A DNA stretch of 23,387 nucleotides from Lachnospiraceae bacterium (GCA_900769115.1 CAAGFJ010000007.1:1-23387); one strand, 5' to 3'; positions 8,047 through 16,177 are shown, counted from the first letter of the stretch. Notes: generated by a model from the letters alone, not told the origin. Numbers and translations: made by a program.

Positions 8047-8985
8047 ATGAAGATCGTAGTGTTAGATGCTAAGACGGTTGGCGAAGATGCGGATTGGTCC
8101 GGCTTTGAGAAGTTAGGAGAGGTAGTACGTTACCCATATTCTGCAACCGAAGAGGTACCGGGTCGGGTAAAGGATGCTGAGATTATTATTGTAAACAAAG
8201 TATTGATCAATGAGCAGACAGTAGGGCAGGCGAAGAATCTTAAGATGGTCTGTGCATTGGCAACGGGAACCAATAATCTGGATAAAGAATATCTGGAGAG
8301 CAGAGGGATTATCTGGCATAATGTAGCGGGATATTCAACAGAAGCGGTGGCACAGCATACGTTTGCCATGCTGTTTTATTTGTTGGAGAAATTACGATAC
8401 TATGACGATTATGTAAAAGAAGGGGATTATGCAAAAAGTCCGCTGTTTACCAATTTTGCCAACGGGTTTGCAGAGCTGAATGGAAAGACATGGGGCATTA
8501 TCGGACTGGGAACGATCGGAAGAAGAGTGGCAGAGATTGCAAAGGTATTTGGTCTGCATGTAATCTATTATTCTGCATCCGGTGCTGCTCTACAGGCGGG
8601 TTTTGAACAGGTGGATTTTGACACATTACTTGCTGATTCAGATATTATATCGGTACATGCACCGCTTAATAAATATACAGAGAATCTGATGGACAAGGCT
8701 GCGTTTGCGAAGATGAAGAAGTCTGCTATATTTATTAATGTAGGAAGAGGCCCGATTGTGGTAGAGCAGGATCTGTATGAGGCGTTACGGGATGAAGAGA
8801 TTGCGGCAGCGGGGCTTGATGTATTATGCAAAGAACCGGTTGCGGAAGATAATCCGTTGTTGCAGATCAAAGACAGCCGGAAACTGCTGATCACGCCGCA
8901 TATAGCCTGGGCAAGTGTGGAAGCGAGAAACCGGCTGGTACAAATGGTATTAGAACAGGTGCAGGAGTATGTGAAAACACGGTGA
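8047..8985 (+). CDS. NAD-dependent D-2-hydroxyacid dehydrogenase
   Basis: A 312-residue member of the D-isomer-specific 2-hydroxyacid dehydrogenase family, which reduces 2-oxoacids to D-2-hydroxyacids in the cytoplasm. The nucleotide-binding motif GLGTIGR is at 153-159. The catalytic trio is visible: Arg234 in NVGRGPIV, Glu263 in CKEP, and His285 in TPHIAW. Sequence style is closest to the glycerate/hydroxypyruvate dehydrogenase-like branch, but the substrate cannot be settled from this. A good ribosome binding site (AGGAAGGA, about 8030-8037) precedes the ATG. It follows the pckA terminator and ends 15 bp from the convergent TspO gene. Confidence 0.9.
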   Translation: MKIVVLDAKTVGEDADWSGFEKLGEVVRYPYSATEEVPGRVKDAEIIIVNKVLINEQTVGQAKNLKMVCALATGTNNLDKEYLESRGIIWHNVAGYSTEAVAQHTFAMLFYLLEKLRYYDDYVKEGDYAKSPLFTNFANGFAELNGKTWGIIGLGTIGRRVAEIAKVFGLHVIYYSASGAALQAGFEQVDFDTLLADSDIISVHAPLNKYTENLMDKAAFAKMKKSAIFINVGRGPIVVEQDLYEALRDEEIAAAGLDVLCKEPVAEDNPLLQIKDSRKLLITPHIAWASVEARNRLVQMVLEQVQEYVKTR

Positions 8986-9000
8986 ATGGCAAAGCACATG

Positions 9001-9465
9001 TTAATTTAGCAGATAGATTCCGTAGTTGAGATATCCGGCGAAAGCAACCCAGATCAGATAGGGAGTCATCATGTAAGCTGCAGGCTTGGAGATACGGTAG
9101 AAAGCGATGGTAGTGAGCAGTATCAGAATCCATAGGGCAACTAACCAGACAAATGCAAACAGATACCAACCCATATTAAAAAAGATTAGCGTCCAGAGAA
9201 AGTTAAAGCATAACTGAATGCCATAAAGGGTTAAAGCTGTATCATTTTTCTGGTTTGAGGTTGCTACCAGATACGAAGCAATTCCCATTAAGATATATAG
9301 AATCGTCCACACCACAGGGAATAGCCAGGTGGGTGGGGAAAGGGGCGGTTGATTCAGCATTTCAAAGGAATCCATCGCCTTTTTTGTGAGTAGAGCAGAC
9401 AGACCGCCTACACCAAGCGGAATGGCAACTGTGGTTATTAAGTTTTTCCATTGAATCTTTTTCAT
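9001..9465 (-). CDS. TspO/MBR family membrane protein
   Basis: A 154-residue, tryptophan-rich protein with five predicted membrane helices, matching the TspO/peripheral benzodiazepine receptor family. Characteristic segments are LSPPTWLFPVVWTILYILMG and NFLWTLIFF. Family members bind porphyrins and other hydrophobic ligands; the role in an anaerobic Firmicute is uncertain. The start at 9465 (MKKIQW) is chosen because AAGGAGG on the complementary strand (about 9475-9481) lies 9 bp upstream; a longer reading to 9528 would put the ribosome binding site inside the gene and add an atypical hydrophilic tail. Confidence 0.88.
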   Translation of the reverse strand: MKKIQWKNLITTVAIPLGVGGLSALLTKKAMDSFEMLNQPPLSPPTWLFPVVWTILYILMGIASYLVATSNQKNDTALTLYGIQLCFNFLWTLIFFNMGWYLFAFVWLVALWILILLTTIAFYRISKPAAYMMTPYLIWVAFAGYLNYGIYLLN

Positions 9466-9508
9466 GCGGACATACCTCCTTACCGTTAGTTTATGTAGGT
9501 ATGACAAT

Positions 9509-9537
9509 TTTATACCTTTTATGTACATTTACTACAA
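9509..9537 (-). promoter_or_regulatory. Candidate promoter of the TspO gene
   Basis: On the minus strand TTGTAG (9532-9537) and TATAAA (9509-9514) are separated by exactly 17 bp. AGGTAT (9497-9502) and ATACCT (9512-9517) form a small inverted repeat overlapping the -10 element and could be an operator. Confidence 0.4.
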
Positions 9538-9591
9538 GATATGTGTGAGTTTATTGTATTAAATATAGAATTATATATTTTTACTTAAAAC

Positions 9592-9620
9592 TTGATAAAA
9601 TTAAGGAAATCATATAAAAT
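9592..9620 (+). promoter_or_regulatory. Candidate promoter of the LacI-type regulator gene
   Basis: TTGATA (9592-9597) and TAAAAT (9615-9620) are separated by 17 bp, 36 bp before the start codon. The setting is AT-rich, so this is a moderate call. Confidence 0.4.
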
Positions 9621-9655
9621 AAAAGAGATGGTTTCTCGGACAAGGAGGATAGAGA

Positions 9656-10654
9656 ATGAACAAGACAGTAACCATGAGCGACATCGCAAAGGATATGGGA
9701 ATCAGTACAGTTTCTGTGTCGAAAGCAATTTCAGGAAAAGATGGCGTATCGGACGAATTGAGAGAGAAGATAATAAGACGGGCAGAAGAATTAGGTTATC
9801 AGTATAGTAAGAATAAAGTTAGCCAGATATCGGATTCTAAGACAATCGGGGTGTTGGTCGCAGATAGATTCATCAATGATGAAACGTTTTATTCAAAGAT
9901 ATATCAGATTATTGTTATGGAACTGACGAAGGTAGACAGCTATGGGATGCTGGAGATTATTCCGAGTGAATCTGTGAAGAAAGGGATTCCGCCGATTGTT
10001 CTTCAGAATGATAAAGTGGATGGTTTGATCCTGCTTGGACATTTACCGGTCGAGTATATCACTCAGATTCAGGAATATCATTTGCCAATCGTTTGTCTTG
10101 ATTTTTATGACGATCATATCAAAGTGGATTCTGTAATCAGTGATAATATATATGGTGCCTGCCAGATTACAAGATATCTGATCGATCATGGACATACAAA
10201 GATTGGTTTTATTGGCAGCTATCATCAGACGTCAAGTATTATGGATCGTTATATCGGATACTATAAGGCTATGGTGCAGGCAGATCTGTCGATTTGTAAG
10301 GAATGGATATTAGAAGACCGTAACGCGGATGGTAAGTATATTGATATTGCGTTTCCGGATGATATGCCGACGGCGTTTGTCTGCAACTGTGATGACGTGG
10401 CATTTATTGTGATTAAGAAATTGAAGAGAATGGGGTATCGTATACCGGAGGATATTTCAATTGTGGGATTTGATAACTCCATTCATGCGGAATTATGTTC
10501 TCCAAAGATTACTACATTTGATGTGAATGTGGACGGTATGGTGAAGAATGCCGTGGATATTATTCTGCGGAAAGTGGACAATCCGGAATATACGGTTGGC
10601 AGAGTGATTGTGACCGGCAATATGGTGGAACGCAAATCGGCAAGAGCTGTGTAA
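9656..10654 (+). CDS. LacI-family transcriptional regulator
   Basis: A 332-residue LacI/GalR-type regulator. The N-terminal helix-turn-helix and hinge are clear (TMSDIAKDMGISTVSVSKAI, then ELREKIIRRAEELGY), followed by a periplasmic-binding-protein-like effector domain starting near KTIGVLVADRF and including ISIVGFDNS, typical of the family. It would act as a dimer on palindromic DNA, with a sugar or sugar phosphate as likely effector. The ribosome binding site AAGGAGG (9642-9648) is 7 bp from the ATG. It is placed tail to tail with the AraC-type gene, 3 bp apart. Control of the mannooligosaccharide cluster is inferred from position and from the LacI genes found in described mannan loci. Confidence 0.92.
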   Translation: MNKTVTMSDIAKDMGISTVSVSKAISGKDGVSDELREKIIRRAEELGYQYSKNKVSQISDSKTIGVLVADRFINDETFYSKIYQIIVMELTKVDSYGMLEIIPSESVKKGIPPIVLQNDKVDGLILLGHLPVEYITQIQEYHLPIVCLDFYDDHIKVDSVISDNIYGACQITRYLIDHGHTKIGFIGSYHQTSSIMDRYIGYYKAMVQADLSICKEWILEDRNADGKYIDIAFPDDMPTAFVCNCDDVAFIVIKKLKRMGYRIPEDISIVGFDNSIHAELCSPKITTFDVNVDGMVKNAVDIILRKVDNPEYTVGRVIVTGNMVERKSARAV

Positions 10655-10657
10655 GGG

Positions 10658-11602
10658 TTAATTCAATATATGAGAGTAAGAGAGGAGATTATGCTGTTTC
10701 CGATATTGAAGCGGTGTGATGCCCTCCCTTTTTTTAAATGTCTGGATAAAGTGTATATCAGAAGAAAAGCCGATCGCACGGGCAATCTCATTGATGGTGC
10801 GTTCGGAAGTGGATAGCAATAGTTTGGCTTCTTTTAGGCGGAGCTGCAGAATGTTTTCCATGATGGGAATACCAATGTATTTGGTGAAATCATGAGATAA
10901 TGTGTATTTACTAATATTGAGTTCGTCTGCAATCAGGTCTAAAGACAGAGGAAGGTTGTAATGCCTGTTAATGTAATTCACGGCATTGATCACGTGGTTT
11001 GGCAGATTGTTATTACGGGCGGGACTGTCGGATTTTTCCATCATAGTAAGAATCAGCAGATCCATGATCAGTTTGCTGTTCATGAATTCCGTCATACGAT
11101 CGTTCCACAGGGAAACACAAGTAGAAAAGAGGGCACTTACCTTTTCTGGAATGTTGCTCCCGGCAGGAAGCGGGAAAGCAGCAATCTGGTCAGAGTAGAA
11201 CTGCTCATAATAGTAAGAAGAATTGCTTCCGTCAAAAAGGATGATATAAGACGACCAGGAAGTGATCTCTTCCCTTAATAAGGTGAATCCCTTTCGGCAA
11301 TCTAAGAATGCAATGCTTTCAGGAATTAGCAGATAGTTCAGTCCATCGTAGATCAATTCGCTGTTACCATTTACGGTATATAGGAAGCAATAGGAATCAA
11401 AAGGGGACACTGTTAAGCGGCTATGACGGTGGCTTTCATGTTTCAATATGCCATTTATGTGAAATGCATGGCGGAGCGTGGTTTCTGAATTGGCTGGAAA
11501 GGTAAAGTGGTCCACCAGGTCGGAAATGGCCTGCTCGTCGTTCCAGGTGTGTTGCAGGTTGTTTTTTAAAGTCTGTTTTATTTGGATTGATGCTTGGTTC
11601 AT
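10658..11602 (-). CDS. AraC-family transcriptional regulator
   Basis: A 314-residue regulator. Residues up to about 200 form a cupin-like sensing domain (LTVSPFDSYCFLYTVNG region). The C-terminal approximately 100 residues hold the two helix-turn-helix motifs: LSLDLIADELNISKYTLSHD and the AraC signature region TINEIARAIGFSSDIHFIQ with GITPLQYRKQH. Members bind direct repeats and usually activate sugar genes. The ATG at 11602 is preceded by GAGGTGAT on the minus strand. It is divergent from the ABC transporter/GH130 cluster, a typical place for a local activator. Three 11-bp direct repeats lie just upstream of its own start and are candidate binding sites. Confidence 0.92.
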   Translation of the reverse strand: MNQASIQIKQTLKNNLQHTWNDEQAISDLVDHFTFPANSETTLRHAFHINGILKHESHRHSRLTVSPFDSYCFLYTVNGNSELIYDGLNYLLIPESIAFLDCRKGFTLLREEITSWSSYIILFDGSNSSYYYEQFYSDQIAAFPLPAGSNIPEKVSALFSTCVSLWNDRMTEFMNSKLIMDLLILTMMEKSDSPARNNNLPNHVINAVNYINRHYNLPLSLDLIADELNISKYTLSHDFTKYIGIPIMENILQLRLKEAKLLLSTSERTINEIARAIGFSSDIHFIQTFKKREGITPLQYRKQHNLLSYSHILN

Positions 11603-11619
11603 ATTATCACCTCGATATA

Positions 11620-11652
11620 ATTAAGTTAAAATTAAGCTAAAATTAAGTGCAA
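11620..11652. repeat. Three tandem 11-bp direct repeats upstream of the AraC-type gene
   Basis: ATTAAGTTAAA (11620-11630), ATTAAGCTAAA (11631-11641) and ATTAAGTGCAA (11642-11652) follow each other with no gap. The period is close to one DNA helical turn, as expected for side-by-side binding of a direct-repeat-recognising regulator. Confidence 0.6.
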
Positions 11653-11667
11653 TAATCGTTTTGAGCA
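11648..11667. promoter_or_regulatory. Possible LacI-type operator (imperfect palindrome centred on CG)
   Basis: TGC (11648-11650) and GCA (11665-11667) flank a symmetric site whose centre is CG at 11657-11658 (TGCAATAATCGTTTTGAGCA). LacI-family operators commonly have a central CG with symmetric ends. Only about half of the half-site positions are symmetric, so this is tentative. Confidence 0.25.
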
Positions 11668-11706
11668 AAGGATAAATATACAAAAATATAAATTAATTAT
11701 GCATTT

Positions 11707-11734
11707 ATTATAGCAAAATATCAGAAAAAAGCAA
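11707..11734 (-). promoter_or_regulatory. Candidate promoter of the AraC-type gene
   Basis: On the minus strand TTGCTT (11729-11734) is followed after 16 bp by a perfect TATAAT (11707-11712). The direct repeats at 11620-11652 would then lie in the transcribed leader. Confidence 0.35.
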
Positions 11735-11763
11735 GATATTTATATTATTAGCAAGAAAATATA

Positions 11764-11792
11764 GTGACATTCATTACTTAATAATATATCAT
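11764..11792 (+). promoter_or_regulatory. Candidate promoter of the mannooligosaccharide cluster
   Basis: GTGACA (11764-11769) and TATCAT (11787-11792) are separated by 17 bp. The leader would be about 50 nt. An inverted pair TTACTTAA (11774-11781) and TTAAGTAA (11797-11804) straddles the -10, with a further TTACTTAA at 11819-11826, an arrangement typical of a regulated promoter. Confidence 0.4.
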
Positions 11793-11826
11793 AAAGTTAA
11801 GTAAAACGGAGAAACAAATTACTTAA
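11774..11826. repeat. Three TTAAGTAA/TTACTTAA boxes around the cluster promoter
   Basis: The 8-bp box occurs at 11774-11781 (TTACTTAA), 11797-11804 (TTAAGTAA) and 11819-11826 (TTACTTAA). It shares TTAAGT with the 11-bp repeats near the AraC gene, so one regulator may recognise both groups. Confidence 0.5.
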
Positions 11827-11850
11827 ACAAATTAAAGGAGGAATCGTTTT

Positions 11851-13209
11851 ATGAGAAAATTATTTAAGAAAGTGATCAGCGCATCTTTGATTGCAGCTAT
11901 GACAATGGGACTTGCTGCATGTGGCGGAGCTGCTGACACAACAGAAGGAAGTAAGACATCAGAAGGAACATCTTCTACAAAGAGTGAGGCAGATGCATCA
12001 GACATCACAGGAACAATCACTGTCCTCACAAACAGAACGGATCTGGTTGACACCAAGTTCGCAGATTACAAGAAAGCATTTGAGGATAAATATCCTGGAA
12101 CAGAAGTTAAGTTCGAAGCACTTACCGATTACGAAGGTGATGTAGCAATTCGTATGCAGACAACAGATTACGGTGATGTACTTTTGATTCCAAACTCAGT
12201 ACCGAATACAGAGTTTGCAAACTACTTTGAGCCACTTGGGACAGTTGATGAACTTTCTGATACATATGATGCTAAGTGGTTAAATGCAAAGCAGAGTGAA
12301 GGAACTGTATACGGTCTTGCACAGTATGCAAATGCACAGGGCGTTGTATATAATAAGAAAGTATTTGCAGATGCTGGAATTGATACACTTCCTACAACAC
12401 CAGATGAATTCTTAGAGGATTTACAGAAGATCAAAGATAACTGTGATGGAGTAATTCCTTACTACACTAACTACAAAGATGGCTGGACGCTTACTCAGTG
12501 GCAGGATCACGCTTGGGGATCTGCAACTGGTGATCCAGATTACCACAACAATGGAATCGTAGTAGAGGAAGATCCTTTCTCAGAAGGAAAGGCAAACTAT
12601 ACCGTACACAAGTTAATGTATGATGTTGTAGAGAAAGGCCTTTGTGAGGATGACCCAACAACAACAGATTGGGAGAGCTCAAAGGGCATGATCAACAATG
12701 GTGAGATCGGATGTATGGTACTTGGTTCATGGGCAATCAGCCAGATGAAGGATGCTGGTGATAATGCAGATGATATCGGATATATGCCATTCCCAGTGAA
12801 TGTAGATGGTAAGCAGTATGCAACTGCTGGTGCAGATTACTGTTATGCAATCAATAAGAACTCAGAGAACAAAGAAGCAGCAAGAGCATGGATCGATTAT
12901 ATCGAGCAGGAATCAGGATATGCTGAGGGCGAAGGATGTATCTCAATTGTTAAGGGTGCTGCACTTCCGGATACCTTATCTGATTTCTCTAATGTAGAGC
13001 TTATAGTAGATAATGCAGCAGAGCCAAAGTATGAAGGACGTTTCGATCTCTTAAGCTCAGAGTCTGAGATCAACTTATATGCGGATACAGAGAAGAAGAG
13101 AATTGTAGAAGCTGCTATGGGAAGCACAAGCGAGTCATTCGATGACATCATGAATGACTGGAATGAGAGATGGGCAAAAGCAATTGCTGATAACCCAGTA
13201 GAAGAGTAA
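11851..13209 (+). CDS. ABC transporter sugar-binding lipoprotein (mannooligosaccharide type)
   Basis: A 452-residue extracellular solute-binding protein (family 1) for carbohydrate ABC uptake. The signal peptide ends in the lipobox LAAC with the lipidated Cys at 24, then a Ser/Thr/Glu-rich linker tethers the protein to the membrane. The mature domain begins near GTITVLTNRTDL and shows typical features such as AQYANAQGVVYNKKVF and a Trp-rich central stretch (GWTLTQWQDHAWGS) that could stack on sugar rings. The ribosome binding site AAAGGAGG (11834-11841) is 9 bp from the ATG. It is the first gene of the cluster. Codon choice resembles pckA, implying high expression. The ligand (beta-mannooligosaccharide) is inferred from the downstream enzymes. 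Confidence 0.88.
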   Translation: MRKLFKKVISASLIAAMTMGLAACGGAADTTEGSKTSEGTSSTKSEADASDITGTITVLTNRTDLVDTKFADYKKAFEDKYPGTEVKFEALTDYEGDVAIRMQTTDYGDVLLIPNSVPNTEFANYFEPLGTVDELSDTYDAKWLNAKQSEGTVYGLAQYANAQGVVYNKKVFADAGIDTLPTTPDEFLEDLQKIKDNCDGVIPYYTNYKDGWTLTQWQDHAWGSATGDPDYHNNGIVVEEDPFSEGKANYTVHKLMYDVVEKGLCEDDPTTTDWESSKGMINNGEIGCMVLGSWAISQMKDAGDNADDIGYMPFPVNVDGKQYATAGADYCYAINKNSENKEAARAWIDYIEQESGYAEGEGCISIVKGAALPDTLSDFSNVELIVDNAAEPKYEGRFDLLSSESEINLYADTEKKRIVEAAMGSTSESFDDIMNDWNERWAKAIADNPVEE

Positions 13210-13258
13210 TAAAAGATAGTATAAGTAACCAAAACTTTAAAAATGTGTGTGTGAATAT

Positions 13259-13281
13259 GGGGGCTGGCTTTGCCAGCCCTC
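13259..13281 (+). promoter_or_regulatory. Intercistronic hairpin between binding-protein and permease genes
   Basis: GGGCTGGC (13261-13268) pairs with GCCAGCCC (13272-13279) across a TTT loop, extendable by G-U and G-C pairs to 10 bp. No U-tract follows, so it is more likely an mRNA-stabilising 3' hairpin or partial terminator that keeps the binding protein in excess over the permeases. Confidence 0.6.
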
Positions 13282-13305
13282 ATGTAGATAGAAGGAGGGT
13301 GTGTT

Positions 13306-14223
13306 ATGCAGAAAAGTAACAAAACCTTAAAACAAAAATTAAAGAGCCGGCAGGGACAACAGATGATCACATCCGTTCTCTTTCTGGCAATCCCATTGGT
13401 TCTTTTGATCATGCTTACCTATGTTCCGTTTGTAGAGATGGTTCGGTTCAGTTTTCACAAATGGAATGGGTTCGGAGAGATGAAGTTCATTGGACTTCAG
13501 AATTACAAGGAGATCTTTACAAGACCGGAATACTTTACGGTGTTAAAGACGAGTTTATATTACCTGGTTGGTAGTTTTGTCCAGATTGGATTGGCATTGA
13601 TCTTTGCTTACATATTAAACGACAAGGTGAAATGCGGCAATTTCTTTAAGGGAACATTGTTCTTCCCTTATCTGATCAATGGTGTAGCCGTTGGTTTCAT
13701 CTTCTTATATTTCTATCAAAGAGGTGGAACATTGGATACCTTATTGACGGGAATTGGTATTCCAGCAGAGGTGCTGCCGTACTGGTTGAAGGATACGGCA
13801 ATCATTAATATCTCACTTGCAGCAGTATCTATCTGGAGATATCTTGGACAGAATATGGTTATGTTTTCTGGAGCGATGCAGTCCATTAGTGGAGATTTAT
13901 ATGAGGCGGCTGCTTTGGACGGAGCAAATAAATGGCAGCAGTTCCGGTACATTGTACTTCCTAATATTAAGACGGTTGTCAGTATCAACATGATTCTGGC
14001 AGTTAAGGGTGCAATCAGTGTATTCGAGATTCCGTATATTATGACGGACGGTGGTAACGGATCGGCAACCTTTGTTACAAAGACATTAGAGGTAGCATTT
14101 ACAAGTAGAAAGATAGGACTTGCATCTGCAATGGGCGTACTCTTATTGGCGGTGATCCTTGTAATTACCTATATCCAGAAACGATTCTTTGAAGGAGGTA
14201 GTGATGAATATGGCAGAGCTTAA
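13306..14223 (+). CDS. ABC sugar transporter permease, MalF/UgpA type
   Basis: A 305-residue inner-membrane permease with about six transmembrane helices, the first near residues 22-42. The EAA loop that contacts the ATPase is at 200-219 (EAAALDGANKWQQFRYIVLP). A strong ribosome binding site (GAAGGAGG, about 13291-13298) precedes the ATG. It pairs with the following permease to form the channel for the sugar delivered by the binding protein. No ATPase gene is present in the cluster, so a shared MsmK-type ATPase encoded elsewhere probably powers it, as is usual for such Firmicute systems. Confidence 0.92.
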   Translation: MQKSNKTLKQKLKSRQGQQMITSVLFLAIPLVLLIMLTYVPFVEMVRFSFHKWNGFGEMKFIGLQNYKEIFTRPEYFTVLKTSLYYLVGSFVQIGLALIFAYILNDKVKCGNFFKGTLFFPYLINGVAVGFIFLYFYQRGGTLDTLLTGIGIPAEVLPYWLKDTAIINISLAAVSIWRYLGQNMVMFSGAMQSISGDLYEAAALDGANKWQQFRYIVLPNIKTVVSINMILAVKGAISVFEIPYIMTDGGNGSATFVTKTLEVAFTSRKIGLASAMGVLLLAVILVITYIQKRFFEGGSDEYGRA

Positions 14224-15109
14224 TAGAACAAGTGGACCGGAAGAAAAAGCATACGTGAAGACTAAGAGTTCAAAATGGACACCGGGTAAAATATGTGCAA
14301 TTGTTTTGAAATATGCAGTGTTGATATTCTCTGCATTTGTCATGTTAGTTCCTTTGGTTGTTGTACTGTTTGGTGCGTTTAAGACCAATGACGAGTTTAA
14401 GTCAACCAGTGTGTTGGCAATGCCGGAGAGCTGGTTCAATTTTGACAACTTTGTAACGGCATTTACAAAAGGAAATATGTTGCATGCGTTTGGTAATACG
14501 ATCATCGTGGTCGGAGTTTCTGTTGTGATTACCATTTTCTTAGGAACTATGACGGCATTTGTGATTAACCGATTCAAGTTCCGTTTTTCAAGAATTGTGA
14601 ATACCGCATTCTTAGTAGCATCTTTAGTGCCGAGTATTACAATGCAGATGAGTGTATTTCAGATCATTTCCAAACTTGGATTGTTTGGAAAGACTTCTTC
14701 TTTGATCCTGTTATATGCAGGAACGGATATTATCTCTATCTACATATTTGTACAGTTCTTAGAGAATATTTCGGTATCATTAGATGAGTCGGCAATCATG
14801 GACGGAGCTTCTTACTTTACAATCTATCGTAAGATCTTGTTACCACTTATGAAACCAGCAATTGTAACTGTTTTGATTATTAAGGGCGTTGGATTCTATA
14901 ATGAGTTCTATACCCCGTTCCTATACACACCTTCGCCAGAGAAAGCTGTAATTTCAACTGCTTTGTTTAAGTTTAAAGGGCCGTACGGTTCCCAGTGGGA
15001 AGTTATCTGTGCAGGTGCGTTGATCACCATTATTCCATCCCTGATCATATTCCTGTTTTTACAGAAGCAGATTTACAGTGGATTGACAACTGGCGCAGTA
15101 AAAGAATAA
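14204..15109 (+). CDS. ABC sugar transporter permease, MalG/UgpE type
   Basis: A 301-residue second permease with a cytoplasmic N-terminal tail of about 30 residues and six predicted helices. The EAA loop reads DESAIMDGASYFTIYRKILL. The ATG at 14204 is chosen because AAGGAGG (14192-14198) lies 5 bp before it. A TTG further upstream at 14189 would precede the ribosome binding site. The gene overlaps the end of the previous permease by 20 bp, indicating coupled translation. Together with the upstream genes it forms the import part of the mannooligosaccharide cluster. Confidence 0.92.
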   Translation: MNMAELNRTSGPEEKAYVKTKSSKWTPGKICAIVLKYAVLIFSAFVMLVPLVVVLFGAFKTNDEFKSTSVLAMPESWFNFDNFVTAFTKGNMLHAFGNTIIVVGVSVVITIFLGTMTAFVINRFKFRFSRIVNTAFLVASLVPSITMQMSVFQIISKLGLFGKTSSLILLYAGTDIISIYIFVQFLENISVSLDESAIMDGASYFTIYRKILLPLMKPAIVTVLIIKGVGFYNEFYTPFLYTPSPEKAVISTALFKFKGPYGSQWEVICAGALITIIPSLIIFLFLQKQIYSGLTTGAVKE

Positions 15110-15131
15110 CCCCCCAAAGGAGGATAAATGA

Positions 15132-16154
15132 ATGAGTGAAGTAAAGATTATTTCCGGAGGCAGCCTGCCGAATATGCCATGGCAGGAGCCGGATAAGAAT
15201 TGTAATACTCCGGTTTGGAGATATAACGAGAACCCGATCATTAACCGTAATCCGGTTGAAAATGTTGCGAGAATTTTTAACAGCGCAGTGGTTCCGTATG
15301 AAGATGCATACATTGGAGTGTTCCGTGGTGAACAGAACAACGGAATTCCGTATATTTATCTTGGCAGAAGTGAAGATGGTATTCATTGGAACTTCGACAA
15401 GGATAAGATATCCTTTGTGGATGAAAATGGCAATGATTTTGCTCCCCGATACGCATATGACCCTCGCTTAGTAGAGGTGGAAGGCGTTTATTATATTATC
15501 TGGTGTACCGATTTTTATGGTGCAGCAATAGGAATGGCTAAGACAACAGACTTTAAGAAGTTTACCCGCATTGAAAATCCTTTTATTCCCTTTAACCGAA
15601 ATGCAGTGCTCTTCCCGAGGAAAATACATGGTAACTTCCACCTGTTGTCCAGACCAAGTGACAGTGGACATACACCGTTTGGCGATATTTTCTTAAGTGA
15701 AAGCCCGGATATGACGTTTTGGGGGAGACATCGTCATGTGATGGGTAAGAGCAGCCAGTGGTGGCAGAGTGTGAAGATCGGTGGCGGTGCAGCCCCGATT
15801 GAGACCTCTGAAGGATGGCTTTTGTTCTACCATGGAGTGACCGGAACCTGTAATGGATTCGTGTACTCTATGGGCGGAGCCATCTTGGATATTAATGAAC
15901 CATCGAAAGTGTTATATCGTTGTGAGAATTATCTGTTAACACCGGAGACATGGTATGAAGAGAGAGGATTTGTTCCGAATGTTATCTTCCCATGTGCAAC
16001 ACTTTCGGATACAGATACAGGAAGAATTGCAATCTATTACGGAGCAGCAGACAGCTATGTAGGACTTGCATTTACGGATGTAGACCGTGTGGTTTCTTAT
16101 ATTAAAGAACATAGTGTAGTGACGGAGGATGACACAGAGATCGGAATCCGTTAG
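15132..16154 (+). CDS. GH130 phosphorylase, beta-1,4-mannooligosaccharide phosphorylase type
   Basis: A 340-residue five-bladed beta-propeller glycoside phosphorylase of family GH130. It phosphorolyses beta-1,4-mannooligosaccharides, releasing alpha-mannose-1-phosphate in the cytoplasm. The probable catalytic Asp is D110 in YAYDPRLVEVEG. Phosphate- and substrate-site segments include NAVLFPRK and WQSVKIGGGAAPIETSEGW, the latter resembling the subfamily 2 enzymes such as Ruminococcus albus RaMP2. Length fits that subfamily rather than the approximately 390-residue mannosylglucose phosphorylases. AAAGGAGG (15116-15123) sets the start at 15132; the ATG 4 bp upstream opens a frame that stops at once. 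It follows the permeases by 22 bp and precedes the epimerase. Confidence 0.88.
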   Translation: MSEVKIISGGSLPNMPWQEPDKNCNTPVWRYNENPIINRNPVENVARIFNSAVVPYEDAYIGVFRGEQNNGIPYIYLGRSEDGIHWNFDKDKISFVDENGNDFAPRYAYDPRLVEVEGVYYIIWCTDFYGAAIGMAKTTDFKKFTRIENPFIPFNRNAVLFPRKIHGNFHLLSRPSDSGHTPFGDIFLSESPDMTFWGRHRHVMGKSSQWWQSVKIGGGAAPIETSEGWLLFYHGVTGTCNGFVYSMGGAILDINEPSKVLYRCENYLLTPETWYEERGFVPNVIFPCATLSDTDTGRIAIYYGAADSYVGLAFTDVDRVVSYIKEHSVVTEDDTEIGIR

Positions 16155-16177
16155 GCTTGGCAAAAAGGAGTATGAAA

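Noticed and set aside
8568..8999. Antisense frame opposite the hydroxyacid dehydrogenase gene
   Set aside because: The sense strand encodes a full dehydrogenase with all catalytic residues; the antisense product has no domain features.
14189..14203. Upstream TTG start for the second permease
   Set aside because: It lies before the strong ribosome binding site at 14192-14198, which serves the ATG at 14204.
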